A stretch of 42,937 nt of DNA from an uncultured Acidobacteriaceae bacterium (GCA_903828675.1 CAIKND010000159.1:1-42937); one strand, 5' to 3'; positions 33,743-42,061 are shown, counted from the stretch's first letter. Numbers and translations are program-made. The notes: generated by a model from the sequence alone, not told the origin.

Positions 33743-34315
33743 ATGGCCGCACTGATCGAAGCAATCGGCGTGAAGCGCAAGATGTACTTTGAGTTTGAAA
33801 ACACCCCTTACTACTGCCTGGACGTTGAGGTATCCACCCCAACAGCGCGGGGCGGCCAGACGCTGGTGCGGCTGAAGATGCGCAACCTGCTGACGCGCGC
33901 CGTGTTTGACAAGACCTTTAAGGCGAGCGACAGGTTCAAGGAACCGGACCTGGAGATGGTGGAGTCCTCGTACCTCTACAGCGATGGGGACGGCTCGTAT
34001 TTTCTGGACCAGGAGACCTTTGAAACGCTGACGCTTTCTGAAGCGATGGTTGGCGATGCTCTCGATTTTCTGGTGGAAGGCGCGATCATTCAACTGCACA
34101 AGTTCAACGGAAACCCGATTGGGCTGCAGTTGCCGGCGCAGGTGGAACTGGAAGTCACGTATACCGAACCCGGTGCGCGCGGCGACACCAGCGGCAACGT
34201 GACCAAACTGGCGCGGTTGGAGACGGGGCTGGAGATCAAGGCTCCGCTCTATATACAAGAGGGCGAAAAGGTCAGGGTTTATACCGAGACAAGGGATTTT
34301 GCAGGGCGGGCGTAG
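33743..34315 (+). CDS. Elongation factor P family protein of the EfpL/YeiP type
   Basis: A 190-residue three-domain EF-P family protein, which helps ribosomes past polyproline and similar stalls. ATG 33743 has GAGGA 5 bases upstream. The domain I tip loop reads STPTARGGQT (Arg at residue 36). This matches, from memory, the SPTARGAAT loop of E. coli YeiP/EfpL rather than the KPGKG loop of EF-P. Domain II/III: FLDQETFETLTLSEAMVGDA and TGLEIKAPLYIQEGEKVRVY, ending TRDFAGRA, again like YeiP (RRYMGRA). No EpmA, EpmB or EarP gene is nearby. It could be the main EF-P or a paralog; the window cannot show which. Confidence 0.88.
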   Translation: MAALIEAIGVKRKMYFEFENTPYYCLDVEVSTPTARGGQTLVRLKMRNLLTRAVFDKTFKASDRFKEPDLEMVESSYLYSDGDGSYFLDQETFETLTLSEAMVGDALDFLVEGAIIQLHKFNGNPIGLQLPAQVELEVTYTEPGARGDTSGNVTKLARLETGLEIKAPLYIQEGEKVRVYTETRDFAGRA

Positions 34316-34356
34316 GGGCTGCGTTGAGCGGAGGCCGGGAGAGGATTGTGGTCTCC

Positions 34357-34381
34357 CAGGTGCCCAAAGGCGAGGCACCTG
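34357..34381. repeat. Family D hairpin
   Basis: CAGGTGCC / GGCACCTG with loop CAAAGGCGA, downstream of the EF-P-like gene. The loop differs at one base from that at 32786-32794. Confidence 0.6.
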
Positions 34382-34396
34382 AGGTACCGGGCTCCT

Positions 34397-34681
34397 AATG
34401 AACGGTCCGGTTGAGTGTTGTTCTGTCCCACCCATTCCGCAAAGAACGCGGAATGGATGGGGCACGGTGCTTTGTGCGAGGTAGACAGCGGCCGTTCATC
34501 CCCGGACGTAACGCGCTGCCGCGAGCAAAGCTGCTCCTAATGAACGGTCCTGTTGAGTGTTGTTCTGTCCCATCCATTCCGCAAAGGACGCGGAATGGAT
34601 GGGGCACGGTGCTTAGTCGCGGGGTAGACGGCGGCCGTTCATCCCCGGAAGTAGCGCGCTGCCGCGAGTAAAGCTGCTCAG
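34397..34681. repeat. Two tandem 142-bp composite repeats (family A hairpin plus family C)
   Basis: Unit 1 (34397-34538) and unit 2 (34539-34681) both start AATGAACGGTCC and continue GTTGAGTGTTGTTCTGTCCC. Each contains an A hairpin (34426-34465 and 34568-34607, arms CATTCCGC/GCGGAATG) and a C module (CGGCCGTTCATCCCCGGA), and each ends near AAAGCTGCTC. The C module is shared with 12306-12373. The 415-base space between the EF-P-like gene and glmS has no gene. Confidence 0.92.
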
Positions 34682-34730
34682 AATGACAGTCTCTATTTTG
34701 TCTTGAATTTTAGAGACAGGACCCTAGCCC

Positions 34731-36614
34731 CTATTCCACCGTCACCGATTTGGCCAGGTTTCTGGGCTGGTCGACGTCGCATCCGCGACGGACGGCGATG
34801 TAGTAGGCCAGCAGTTGCAGCGGAACGATTTCGATGAGCGGCGATAGCATCTCGATCACCGGCGGGATGTGGATGACGTGTTCTACCAGGGTGCCGATGG
34901 TGGTATCGCCCTCGGTGGCTACGGCGATGACGCGACCGGAGCGCGCGGTGACCTCCTGAATGTTGGAGAGGGTCTTCTCATAGCGGAGCTTGGACGCGGG
35001 GTCGGATTCGTCGCGGGTGACCAGGACCACTACCGGCAGGGTCTCGTCGATCAGGGCATTGGGCCCGTGCTTCATTTCGCCCGCGGGGTAGCCCTCGGCG
35101 TGGATGTAGGAGATTTCCTTGAGCTTGAGAGCTCCTTCAAGGGCGATGGGGAAATGGATGCCGCGGCCCAGGTAAAGGAAGTCGCGCGCGGTGGAGAAGT
35201 CTTTGGCGAGTTCCTCGCACTGGGCGGAGCGGGAACGCAGGACCTCTTCAATCTTGGCGGGGAGCCGGCTTAGCTCTTCAATGAGGGCGATGGAGCGCTC
35301 GGTGTCAAGCCTGCCGCGCAACTGACCGAGCTTGAGCGCAAGCAGGAACAGGGCTGTGAGTTGCGCCGTGAAGGCCTTGGTGGAGGCTACGCCAATCTCA
35401 GGCCCGGCGTGGGTGTAGATGGCGCCGTGGGCCTCGCGGGCCACCATGGCATCGACCACATTGCAGATGGCGACGGTCTTGGAGCCGAGGGCGATCATCT
35501 CGCGCTGCGCGGCCAGCGTGTCAGCAGTTTCGCCAGACTGCGTGATGAGCAGGCCGAGCGCGTTGCGATCGGGAATCGGATTGCGATAGCGGTATTCGCT
35601 GGCGTAGTCCACATCGACGGGCAGGCGGGCGAGACGCTCGATCATGTATTTGCCTGCAAGGGCGGCGTGCCAACTGGTTCCGCAGGCAGCGATGTTGATG
35701 CTGGAAGCCATGGCCAGCTCTTCGTCGGCGATTTTCATCTCGCCCAGGTAGACTTTGCCCGAATCCAGGGAGACGCGGCCCAGCGTGGTGTCGCGAATGG
35801 CGCGGGGCTGCTCCCAGATTTCCTTGAGCATGAAGTGCTTGTAGCCGCCCTTTTCGGCCTGGATGGGATCCCATAGGATGCGCGTGATTTCGCGGTGGAT
35901 GGGGTTGCCGTCAAAGTCAGTGAGTTCGACGCCGGCCAGGGTGAGGATGGCCATGTCGCCATCGGCGAGGAAATAGATATTGCGGGTGTGATGGAGGATG
36001 CCGGGGACGTCGGATGCCACGAAGGACTCGCCCTCGCCTACGCCGATGACTACGGGCGGTCCGAAGCGGGCGGCTACGATCTTATCCGGCTCGGCGGCGG
36101 AGAGGACTCCGAGAGCAAAAGCGCCGGTGAGCCGCTTGACGGCACGGCGGACGGCGACTTCCAGGGGAATGGGCAGGCCGGCTGCATCGGCGTCAAGCTG
36201 CACCTGCTCGATGAGATGGGCGATGATCTCGGTGTCGGTTTCAGTGACGAATTTGTGACCCTGGGCGGTGAGTTCGCGCTTGAGTTCGAGGTAGTTTTCC
36301 ACGATGCCGTTGTGGACTACGACGATGCGGCCGGTGCAATCGCGGTGGGGGTGCGCGTTCTCTTCCGTGGGGCGGCCGTGAGTGGCCCAGCGGGTGTGGC
36401 CGATGCCGTAGGTGCCCTCAAGCGGGTGCTGGCGCAGCACCTCTTCAAGGTTGGCCAGTTTGCCTGGGGCGCGGCTGACCTGGAGCGTGGTGCTGGAAGG
36501 ACTGCCGACAGCGATACCCGCCGAATCGTATCCGCGGTATTCGAGGCGCCTTAGCCCCTCGATGATGACAGGAACGACCTTCTTGGGACCGACGTAACCG
36601 ACAATTCCGCACAT
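34731..36614 (-). CDS. glmS: Glutamine--fructose-6-phosphate aminotransferase (isomerizing)
   Basis: A 627-residue enzyme making glucosamine-6-phosphate, the first step to peptidoglycan and LPS amino sugars. The N-terminal Ntn glutaminase domain starts [20 protein letters not shown] with catalytic Cys2, then [35 protein letters not shown] and [13 protein letters not shown]. Two SIS isomerase domains follow ([20 protein letters not shown] with [32 protein letters not shown] with [20 protein letters not shown]). It ends [13 protein letters not shown] as usual. No Shine-Dalgarno is seen; a TAAAAT box lies 6 bases before the ATG, suggesting a leaderless message. purS lies 98 bases upstream on the same strand. 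Confidence 0.98.
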   Translation of the reverse strand: MCGIVGYVGPKKVVPVIIEGLRRLEYRGYDSAGIAVGSPSSTTLQVSRAPGKLANLEEVLRQHPLEGTYGIGHTRWATHGRPTEENAHPHRDCTGRIVVVHNGIVENYLELKRELTAQGHKFVTETDTEIIAHLIEQVQLDADAAGLPIPLEVAVRRAVKRLTGAFALGVLSAAEPDKIVAARFGPPVVIGVGEGESFVASDVPGILHHTRNIYFLADGDMAILTLAGVELTDFDGNPIHREITRILWDPIQAEKGGYKHFMLKEIWEQPRAIRDTTLGRVSLDSGKVYLGEMKIADEELAMASSINIAACGTSWHAALAGKYMIERLARLPVDVDYASEYRYRNPIPDRNALGLLITQSGETADTLAAQREMIALGSKTVAICNVVDAMVAREAHGAIYTHAGPEIGVASTKAFTAQLTALFLLALKLGQLRGRLDTERSIALIEELSRLPAKIEEVLRSRSAQCEELAKDFSTARDFLYLGRGIHFPIALEGALKLKEISYIHAEGYPAGEMKHGPNALIDETLPVVVLVTRDESDPASKLRYEKTLSNIQEVTARSGRVIAVATEGDTTIGTLVEHVIHIPPVIEMLSPLIEIVPLQLLAYYIAVRRGCDVDQPRNLAKSVTVE

Positions 36615-36620
36615 AAGAGG

Positions 36621-36626
36621 ATTTTA
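36621..36626 (-). promoter_or_regulatory. TAAAAT -10-like box directly upstream of glmS
   Basis: The minus strand reads TAAAAT, then CCTCTT, then ATG. A start point about 7 bases after the box would coincide with the start codon. No clear -35 is visible. Confidence 0.4.
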
Positions 36627-36711
36627 TGCGACCAGACGGGAGAGCGGCGCGACCAGATGCGCGATGTGGGAGGCGAAATCCGCGGAGGAGTGCGTTCGAG
36701 ATCAGGAAGCG

Positions 36712-36957
36712 CTACTCTTCCAGGCGGTATGTGTACTCTTCAATCACCGGATTGGTAAGTACCTCGCGGGCGATACGCTCGACATGGGCGCGGGCCGCAT
36801 CGGCGCTGAGCCCTTCAGCGAGCGTCAACTCGAAGTACTTGCCCTGGCGGACTGCGATTACTTCCGCAAATCCGATCTTGCGCAGGGCGTTCTGGATGGT
36901 TTGGCCCTGGGGGTCCAGGACCGATGTCTTTAGCGTGACATAGACATGCGCCTTCAT
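36712..36957 (-). CDS. purS: Phosphoribosylformylglycinamidine synthase subunit PurS
   Basis: An 81-residue protein, normal length. MKAHVYVTLKTSVLDPQGQT, then IQNALRKIGFAEVIAVRQGK and YFELTLAEGLSADAARAHVE are the conserved PurS pattern. It bridges PurL and PurQ in the FGAR-to-FGAM step of purine synthesis. purQ and purL usually follow; here glmS follows instead. A TATAAT box lies only 8 bases before the ATG and there is no Shine-Dalgarno, suggesting leaderless expression. Confidence 0.95.
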   Translation of the reverse strand: MKAHVYVTLKTSVLDPQGQTIQNALRKIGFAEVIAVRQGKYFELTLAEGLSADAARAHVERIAREVLTNPVIEEYTYRLEE

Positions 36958-36965
36958 TATCCGTG

Positions 36966-36971
36966 ATTATA
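36966..36971 (-). promoter_or_regulatory. TATAAT -10 box directly upstream of purS
   Basis: The minus strand reads CACTATAATCACGGATAATG, the last three bases being the purS start. Transcription would begin at or next to the ATG. The -35 region (TAGCGG at 17 bases) is poor. Confidence 0.5.
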
Positions 36972-37066
36972 GTGGCTACGGCGGATGACCGCTAACGGCA
37001 ATTATTCCGGTTCGATTCCCCGCTACGGCCCCAGCTCCCCGAATCCCCCAAGGAGAAATAGAAGAA

Positions 37067-37615
37067 ATGGTCAACTATCTTGAACTTCCAATCGGCGAAC
37101 GCTCCCCCGAGGTCTTTCGAGCGGTCATTGAAATCCCCAAGGACGGCACCAACAAGTTTGAATATGACAAGGAACTGCACGTCTTCAAGCTGGACCGCAA
37201 CCTGCACTCGCCGGTGCACTACCCGGGCGACTACGGGTTCATCCCCTCGACCCTGAGCGACGACGGTGACCCGCTGGACGTGCTGGTGCTGGTGCCCGGC
37301 CCAAGTTTTCCCGGCTGCGTGCAGGAGGTAAGGCCCATTGGGCTGCTGGAGATGATGGACCAGGGCGTATTGGACGAAAAAGTGCTGGCAGTGGGCAAAA
37401 ACAACCCGCGCTTCGCCAACATCTGGAACTACACGGATATTTATCCGCACATGCTGAAGGAGATCACCCACTTTTTCTCGATCTACAAGGATCTGGAGGG
37501 CAAGCGGGTGGAGATCAAGGGCTGGCACGACGCGGCTTATGCGCGGGATCGGGTAATCATCGCCGCCAAGCAGTTTGTGGCCGGCAAGGCGAAGCAGGCT
37601 GATGAAGCGAAATAG
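37067..37615 (+). CDS. ppa: Inorganic pyrophosphatase, family I
   Basis: A 182-residue soluble enzyme hydrolysing pyrophosphate to two phosphates and so driving biosynthesis. Family I features: FRAVIEIPKDGTNKFEYDKE, VHYPGDYGFIPSTLSDDGDP, the metal signature DGDPLDVLV, a conserved RPIGLLEMMDQG and later WNYTDIYPHMLKEITHFFSI. The ATG at 37067 is preceded by AAGGAG about 9 bases upstream. It is a single gene followed by a hairpin. Confidence 0.97.
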   Translation: MVNYLELPIGERSPEVFRAVIEIPKDGTNKFEYDKELHVFKLDRNLHSPVHYPGDYGFIPSTLSDDGDPLDVLVLVPGPSFPGCVQEVRPIGLLEMMDQGVLDEKVLAVGKNNPRFANIWNYTDIYPHMLKEITHFFSIYKDLEGKRVEIKGWHDAAYARDRVIIAAKQFVAGKAKQADEAK

Positions 37616-37655
37616 CCGGCCGATTGGGCGGTCATTTCGAGTCTCGGCTCCGACT

Positions 37656-37688
37656 GCCGGATGCAGGTCTGGGAGATCTGCATCCGGC
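37656..37688. terminator. Hairpin after ppa
   Basis: GCCGGATGCAGGTCT and AGATCTGCATCCGGC form a 15-bp stem (one G-T pair) with loop GGG, 41 bases after the ppa stop. The following bases (GCAAATTGTTGC) are not a T-run, so termination is only likely. Confidence 0.55.
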
Positions 37689-37721
37689 GCAAATTGTTGC
37701 ACTGAGTTCCTCGGAGGATAG

Positions 37722-38213
37722 ATGCGGAAGCTAGTTCGAGCCACGCTCCTGCTGATGTGCGGAATCCTGGGAGGGGCCTTGCTCCACGCGCAGTCCGTGA
37801 GTCACCACTCCACCAATTTGAAAGTCTATGTAGAGCCCCTGAATGGATCGAATGCGGACCTGGATAGATCCATCCGGTCCAGGTTGATTGACGATTTCGT
37901 GAGGCACGGCATTTTTGTGGTCGAGTCGGAGGAAAGCGCCGACGCAATTCTTACGGGCTCAGCATTGACTCAATCTACATTTGGAACCAGCATTGGCCGC
38001 CGGCCGAATATGCGCATCCGGGGCAGTATGCGGTTGTTCAACAGTAAAGGCGTTGCGCTGTGGGCTGAAGACGTTTCGAGCGACAGATACGTCTTGAGCC
38101 AATCGTCGAGCTTTGTTTCCAACGTGACCAAGAGGGTGGCGAAGGCGCTGACTGAAGAGGAAAGTCGAAAGAGCAGCAACCCTGCTGTGCAGGAAGTGAA
38201 GAGACCGGACTAG
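37722..38213 (+). CDS. Exported protein of unknown function
   Basis: A 163-residue protein with a signal peptide (LVRATLLLMCGILGGALLHA, cleavage after HAQ). The mature part is alpha/beta: LKVYVEPLNGSNADLDRSIR, SRLIDDFVRHGIFVVESEES, ADAILTGSALTQSTFG, GSMRLFNSKGVALWAEDVSS and a final helix. This strand-helix order is like LptE, LpoB or CsgG-type periplasmic domains that assemble with outer-membrane partners, but no signature proves it. GGAGG precedes the ATG. It converges on the permease gene with 26 bases between stops. Confidence 0.78.
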   Translation: MRKLVRATLLLMCGILGGALLHAQSVSHHSTNLKVYVEPLNGSNADLDRSIRSRLIDDFVRHGIFVVESEESADAILTGSALTQSTFGTSIGRRPNMRIRGSMRLFNSKGVALWAEDVSSDRYVLSQSSSFVSNVTKRVAKALTEEESRKSSNPAVQEVKRPD

Positions 38214-38239
38214 AGAAGCTGTGGAAGGAGGCCAGGCCT

Positions 38240-39604
38240 TCAATCCGCGGCGGAAGCATCGGCTGCAAGGCGTCGTCGCGCCAGCGGAGCCGCCGTAAGC
38301 CAGTAGAAGGCCACTCCGAGCAATCCCACCACAGCCGCGAACAGCAGTGCCGAGGTGGAGCCGATGACTTTTTCATCGCGCGAGACATACAGCGCATAGG
38401 CGATGAGCGCCGCGGGGCCGACTCCGAGCATGCAGGCGAAGGCGAGATTACCTGCCTTGAAGGGGCGTACGAGGCCGGGTTCGCGGATGCGCAGAACCAC
38501 CAGCGCCACAAACTCCAGGAGCAGGCTCGAACCATAGAGGATGAGGTCGATGGAGATGAGCCGCTCAAAGGGCAGCTTGAGCGCCAGGGCCCAGGCCAGC
38601 CCACACAAGAGCACACTGATCCAGGGGACTCCGCGCTGGTTGCGGCGGGCCAGGGCGCGCGGCAACATGCCATCTTCGGCCATGGCCATGGGCAGGCGCG
38701 TGTAGCTCATGACGAGCGCGTTGAACATGCCGACGCCGGTGATGCAGCCGCCCGCAACTATGGCCATGCCCAGAAACGGACCGCCGAGCGCGGTGGCCGC
38801 AGTGGCCCAATCGCCGGTGGAGAAACTCCTGGAAGACATGCCCGCAACGGCCATGGCGGCAAGGGGCAGAATGTAGATGACGGCAGTAAGGACTGTGGCC
38901 GCGATCATGGCGCGAGGGTAGTTGCGCTGGGGGTTCTCCACTTCCTGAGCAATGGTGGAGGCGTTGTCCCAGCCCATGTAGTTCCACATAGCCACCAGAA
39001 CCGCGGTGGAAAAGGCCGAACCGGAGAGTGGGCCAGACGCGGCAAGGTTCCACTGCACTTGCGGGTGCTGCGTGAACCCATGAATGAGGGCCAGAACCGC
39101 GAAGACCGCGAACGGAGCCAGCAGCAAGACAAACAGCCGGACCGAATCTTCGCCAACGGCGGGGGCGCCGCGCAGGTTCCATAGGCTGCAAAGAATAACT
39201 ACACCGACGGACCACGCATAAGCCCTCCAACCGGAAGTAAGCGCCGGCGAGAACTTGCCCAAATAGAGCACGAAGATGGCAGGATATAGGGCCATGTCGA
39301 AGATGCTGGCCGAGAGTGAGAGCCAACCCTCCTGATATCCCCAGAAAGGTCCCAGCGCACGCCGTACCCAAATGTAAAAGCCACCCTCGACGGGAATGGC
39401 GCTGGCCAGTTCTCCAATCATGAGCGCTGTGGGGAGACTCCACAGAACCGGCAGCACGAGCAGGATCAGGATGGCTCTCAAAAAGCCGGCGCCGCCCAGA
39501 ATGTCCTCAATTCCGTATGGGCCGCCTGACACCATAAAGTACGTTGCGGCAATCAGCGGAAGAAAGCGCATCTTCCGACGCACGGGCTTGAGAACGAGGA
39601 ACAT
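38240..39604 (-). CDS. APC-superfamily amino acid/polyamine permease
   Basis: About 454 residues, twelve predicted helices. ATG 39604 (MFLVLKPVRRKMRFLPLIAA) is chosen because the frame upstream to 39685 encodes a non-membrane, non-conserved start; ATG 39571 is also possible. APC features: first helix AATYFMVSGGPYGIEDILGG with the conserved glycines, ALMIGELASAIPVEGGFYIW, VAMWNYMGWDNASTIAQEVE followed by NPQRNYPRAMI, and GMFNALVMSYTRLPMAMAED. The family exchanges or imports amino acids or amines with protons; the substrate is unknown. Confidence 0.9.
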   Translation of the reverse strand: MFLVLKPVRRKMRFLPLIAATYFMVSGGPYGIEDILGGAGFLRAILILLVLPVLWSLPTALMIGELASAIPVEGGFYIWVRRALGPFWGYQEGWLSLSASIFDMALYPAIFVLYLGKFSPALTSGWRAYAWSVGVVILCSLWNLRGAPAVGEDSVRLFVLLLAPFAVFAVLALIHGFTQHPQVQWNLAASGPLSGSAFSTAVLVAMWNYMGWDNASTIAQEVENPQRNYPRAMIAATVLTAVIYILPLAAMAVAGMSSRSFSTGDWATAATALGGPFLGMAIVAGGCITGVGMFNALVMSYTRLPMAMAEDGMLPRALARRNQRGVPWISVLLCGLAWALALKLPFERLISIDLILYGSSLLLEFVALVVLRIREPGLVRPFKAGNLAFACMLGVGPAALIAYALYVSRDEKVIGSTSALLFAAVVGLLGVAFYWLTAAPLARRRLAADASAAD

Positions 39605-39753
39605 TATTGTGAATCTAACAACCCTAGCCTCTTGCAGAAAGGAGAAAATTCTGTGGCACGGAATCTCTTGATGCAAGCAGGCCAACCATCAGGCGAAATA
39701 GGAGGAATCGCGGCGGTGTTTTCGGTTCCTCCCCACTTGCGGCACAATTCCGG

Positions 39754-39759
39754 TATAAT
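39754..39759 (+). promoter_or_regulatory. TATAAT -10 box of tRNA-Ser
   Basis: CCGGTATAATCC places an exact -10 box 13 bases upstream of the tRNA, giving a short 5' leader. No matching -35 hexamer at normal spacing. Confidence 0.6.
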
Positions 39760-39772
39760 CCCTCTGAGACCC

Positions 39773-39865
39773 GGAGAGATGGCCGAGCGGCTGAAGGCGG
39801 CGGTTTGCTAAACCGTTATAGGGTCAAAAGCTCTATCGGGGGTTCGAATCCCCCTCTCTCCGCCA
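39773..39865 (+). tRNA. tRNA-Ser (anticodon GCT)
   Basis: Type II tRNA with acceptor GGAGAGA/TCTCTCC, anticodon loop TTGCTAA (GCT), long variable arm (TATAGGGTCAAAAGCTCTA), T-arm GGGGGTTCGAATCCCCC, discriminator G and encoded CCA. Dense coding ends here, and a gene-poor stretch with mobile genes follows, as often seen where elements integrate at tRNA-Ser. Confidence 0.98.
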
Positions 39866-40453
39866 GAAAACTTTAGAATCAGTAACTTACAGAAATTAAA
39901 GAACTTACCTGGTCTCTAAAGTCGTCATATTCGTCTAGAACCCCTGTTTTCCACAGTTTTACCCTGCTAAATCAGACTTACCCTGCTAAGCTCCGACCGG
40001 CCAGTCAAGGGCGACTAGATCCGCGCTCGGAGCCCTGACGAGTCGTTTCAGAGCCGCGACCCCCTCGGCCGTCCGCCCGCAGCCAGTTTCAATGAAATTC
40101 ACAAAATTCTCGCCCCTGTTGTCGCGAAAAGTGCTTCTGTTCCGCCACTAGTTCTATGGAGTCAATTGAAATCTCACTATAGGCCATAGCATAGGTCATT
40201 GTGGATTTTCGATTCCGCGAAGGAGTCGGTGGCAAACGAATGTTGAAGCCGTCCGTTACATTCACGAACACGCCCCCTTCGGATGCGAGCTGGGCAATAC
40301 ATGCGCATGTCCGCCGAGCATCAGCAGCACTCCGCTGAGAACAAGTTGAGGTGATCCGCAACTACGCTGTTGCCCAACATCTCCTCCAACCCTGCCGCGC
40401 AAGCCAGAGACCCTGCACCGTGATTCGCGTCTTTCTGGGAGGTCTCTTCTGAT
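39866..40453. other. Gene-poor stretch after tRNA-Ser with traces of decayed coding sequence
   Basis: On the minus strand several protein-like but frame-shifted segments occur in order: AGLEEMLGNSVVADHLNLFS (near 40380-40330), then ASEGGVFVNVTDGFNIRLPP in a second frame (about 40300-40220), then GVAALKRLVRAPSADLVALD in a third (near 40060-40015). The open frame 40089-40361 (90 codons) covers only the middle part and has no convincing ribosome binding site. I read this as one or more broken genes and cannot name a family. Confidence 0.4.
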
Positions 40454-41707
40454 CTAAAGCTTTAATGCATGCGCTAATTCCTCGTGCTCGAAGGCAGATG
40501 CGACAATTTCTGTTTCAGCCGCTGGGATTCCAAGAGAAGTTGCTTCCTGTCTCCACCGTGAAACGGCGTTGGCTACCTCGCGGGCTGTTTGTCGCGCCTG
40601 TGCTTTTGTAATGCGAAAGTATTCGGCGACGTTCAGCGCCAGTTCAATCGAAGCATCGCCACTCTGTTCATCAATGAGCGTAGATAGAATGCGTGGCCGG
40701 AATTGCACGGGAACTGGGTTCAGATCATAGGCCGGCGACAATCGCCAACCCTGATTGCCTTCATAGAGGAAGCCATGATTGCGCAAGTGATCGTCGGTAT
40801 TCGAGATCAGAATAGAGAAAACAATTCTTCGCCATAGTTCATGCAGGTCTTCTGTGGGAGCTGCACCATACCGTTGAATAGCATCGGCGATTTCCAGGTA
40901 GCTGCGAGTCTCGTGATCCGTAGCGCCCAGCATACTCATCGCCGAGAGAAACGGCCGTCTCGCTGTGCCTTCCCTGTCGAAACGTCGCAGGAGAAAGACT
41001 GGCCTGTTTGCGGCTCGCTCTAATCGTGCTGGCGCCGTTTGAATGCCCGCCGAATCGGCCAGGCGAAAGGCGACGGCCTCCCAAAGAACCGTCTGGATGC
41101 GGTCGCTGTGGTGCGGAAATTTGGCAATAGCAAGTTGCCCATCTCGATCACGCACGGAGGCCTTAGGGCGCGCGCCGCCCAGTGAGGAACCTGGCGCAAG
41201 CAACAGGCGAAGATCCTCTTCGGATTCGACCTCGTCGTAGACGTGCTCGCTGGCGGCAAGCAGCGCCGGCAGTTCGATCAGCGGAGGCGTGCGATGATCC
41301 GCGACGGCACGCAGGAATGGCCCTCCCTCTTGCGCGGCAAACCTTAGCGCGCCTTGCCGGGTTTCGTCATCGACTAGGAGCAGGTAGTCGGCCTCCCAAA
41401 GTGTGCGGGGCGGCTCGCCAGCGTTTCGGGCCCGTCGCGCTTCAGAGCGCATCATCAATGCTCGTCCCCATCGATCAGGAGCCGAATCTCCGAGCGCTCC
41501 GAACAGGCTCTTTCCCGCCGCAGTGTGATGCGGCGCAGTGTCCATCTGAAGCGCCGGCTCCAGAGGAAATCGCGCTGGGTTCCGCAGCCACTCTTCGTCA
41601 TAGCGGAAGGTGGCGCTCTCGACTCTCTTACGATTGTGCAGCCACAACCGGCCAACCAGATGCGACGTACCATCGAGATCTACATAGACGAAAGTTTGCT
41701 GATCCAT
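40454..41707 (-). CDS. hipA: HipA-family serine/threonine kinase toxin
   Basis: A 417-residue HipA-type kinase, toxin of a type II module. The N-terminal domain has VYVDLDGTSHLVGRLWLHNR and FGALGDSAPDRWGRALM. The kinase core has GSSLGGARPKASVRD (glycine-rich phosphate-binding loop), LAIAKFPHHSDR (Lys for ATP), the catalytic loop ISNTDDHLRNHGFLY with Asp near residue 306 and Asn four residues later, and LSPAYDLNPVP (metal-binding Asp). All catalytic residues are present. Known HipA proteins phosphorylate glutamyl-tRNA synthetase or other targets and induce dormancy. Its ATG follows the hipB stop with no gap. Confidence 0.94.
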   Translation of the reverse strand: MDQQTFVYVDLDGTSHLVGRLWLHNRKRVESATFRYDEEWLRNPARFPLEPALQMDTAPHHTAAGKSLFGALGDSAPDRWGRALMMRSEARRARNAGEPPRTLWEADYLLLVDDETRQGALRFAAQEGGPFLRAVADHRTPPLIELPALLAASEHVYDEVESEEDLRLLLAPGSSLGGARPKASVRDRDGQLAIAKFPHHSDRIQTVLWEAVAFRLADSAGIQTAPARLERAANRPVFLLRRFDREGTARRPFLSAMSMLGATDHETRSYLEIADAIQRYGAAPTEDLHELWRRIVFSILISNTDDHLRNHGFLYEGNQGWRLSPAYDLNPVPVQFRPRILSTLIDEQSGDASIELALNVAEYFRITKAQARQTAREVANAVSRWRQEATSLGIPAAETEIVASAFEHEELAHALKL

Positions 41708-42061
41708 TTACGGTCTCGCTTGTTTGTTTTCTGGGTTAGCTTTCTTCGCGCGCCGGGGACTAAGATCGATCCGTTTAGGCAGTCGCTCTTCTTCCAGCGC
41801 CAGGCCAATCTCATCGGTCTTTGCGCTGGCAAGCTCGCGCAGTCTGTCGAGCATTCCAAGCGCAAACAGCACGGCGGCATAGGTTCCAATCCCTACACCT
41901 GAATCGCCCTTTTCCACCTTCACGAGAGTAGTTCGGGAGATGTAGGCCCGTTGGGCCATAACCGCTGACGGGATGCGGCGACGAAGCCGGGCATCCCGGA
42001 TGTCGCTTCCGAGTTTGCGCAAGGCGCTTTTGACGGGAATGGGCAATGACTGCGCTGCCAT
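41708..42061 (-). CDS. hipB: HipB-like XRE-family antitoxin and repressor
   Basis: A 117-residue protein with a helix-turn-helix region at about residues 14-68: LGSDIRDARLRRRIPSAVMA, then QRAYISRTTLVKVEKGDSGV and GIGTYAAVLFALGMLDRLRE. This is the XRE/Cro pattern. The C-terminal tail (KRIDLSPRRAKKANPENKQA) is basic and probably flexible. ATG 42061 is preferred (CAGGTGG about 9 bases upstream); a GTG at 42073 would add four residues. The stop abuts the hipA start. Upstream lies a promoter with a TGTCC-N8-GGACA operator between its boxes. Confidence 0.9.
   Translation of the reverse strand: MAAQSLPIPVKSALRKLGSDIRDARLRRRIPSAVMAQRAYISRTTLVKVEKGDSGVGIGTYAAVLFALGMLDRLRELASAKTDEIGLALEEERLPKRIDLSPRRAKKANPENKQARP

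Noticed and set aside
36615..36711. Possible glmS ribozyme upstream of glmS
   Set aside because: Only 97 bases separate glmS from purS and no glmS ribozyme core is recognisable; the close -10 box suggests almost no leader.
37009..37020. GGTTCGATTCCC upstream of ppa, resembling a tRNA T-loop
   Set aside because: The flanking bases cannot form a T-stem and no acceptor or anticodon arm is present.
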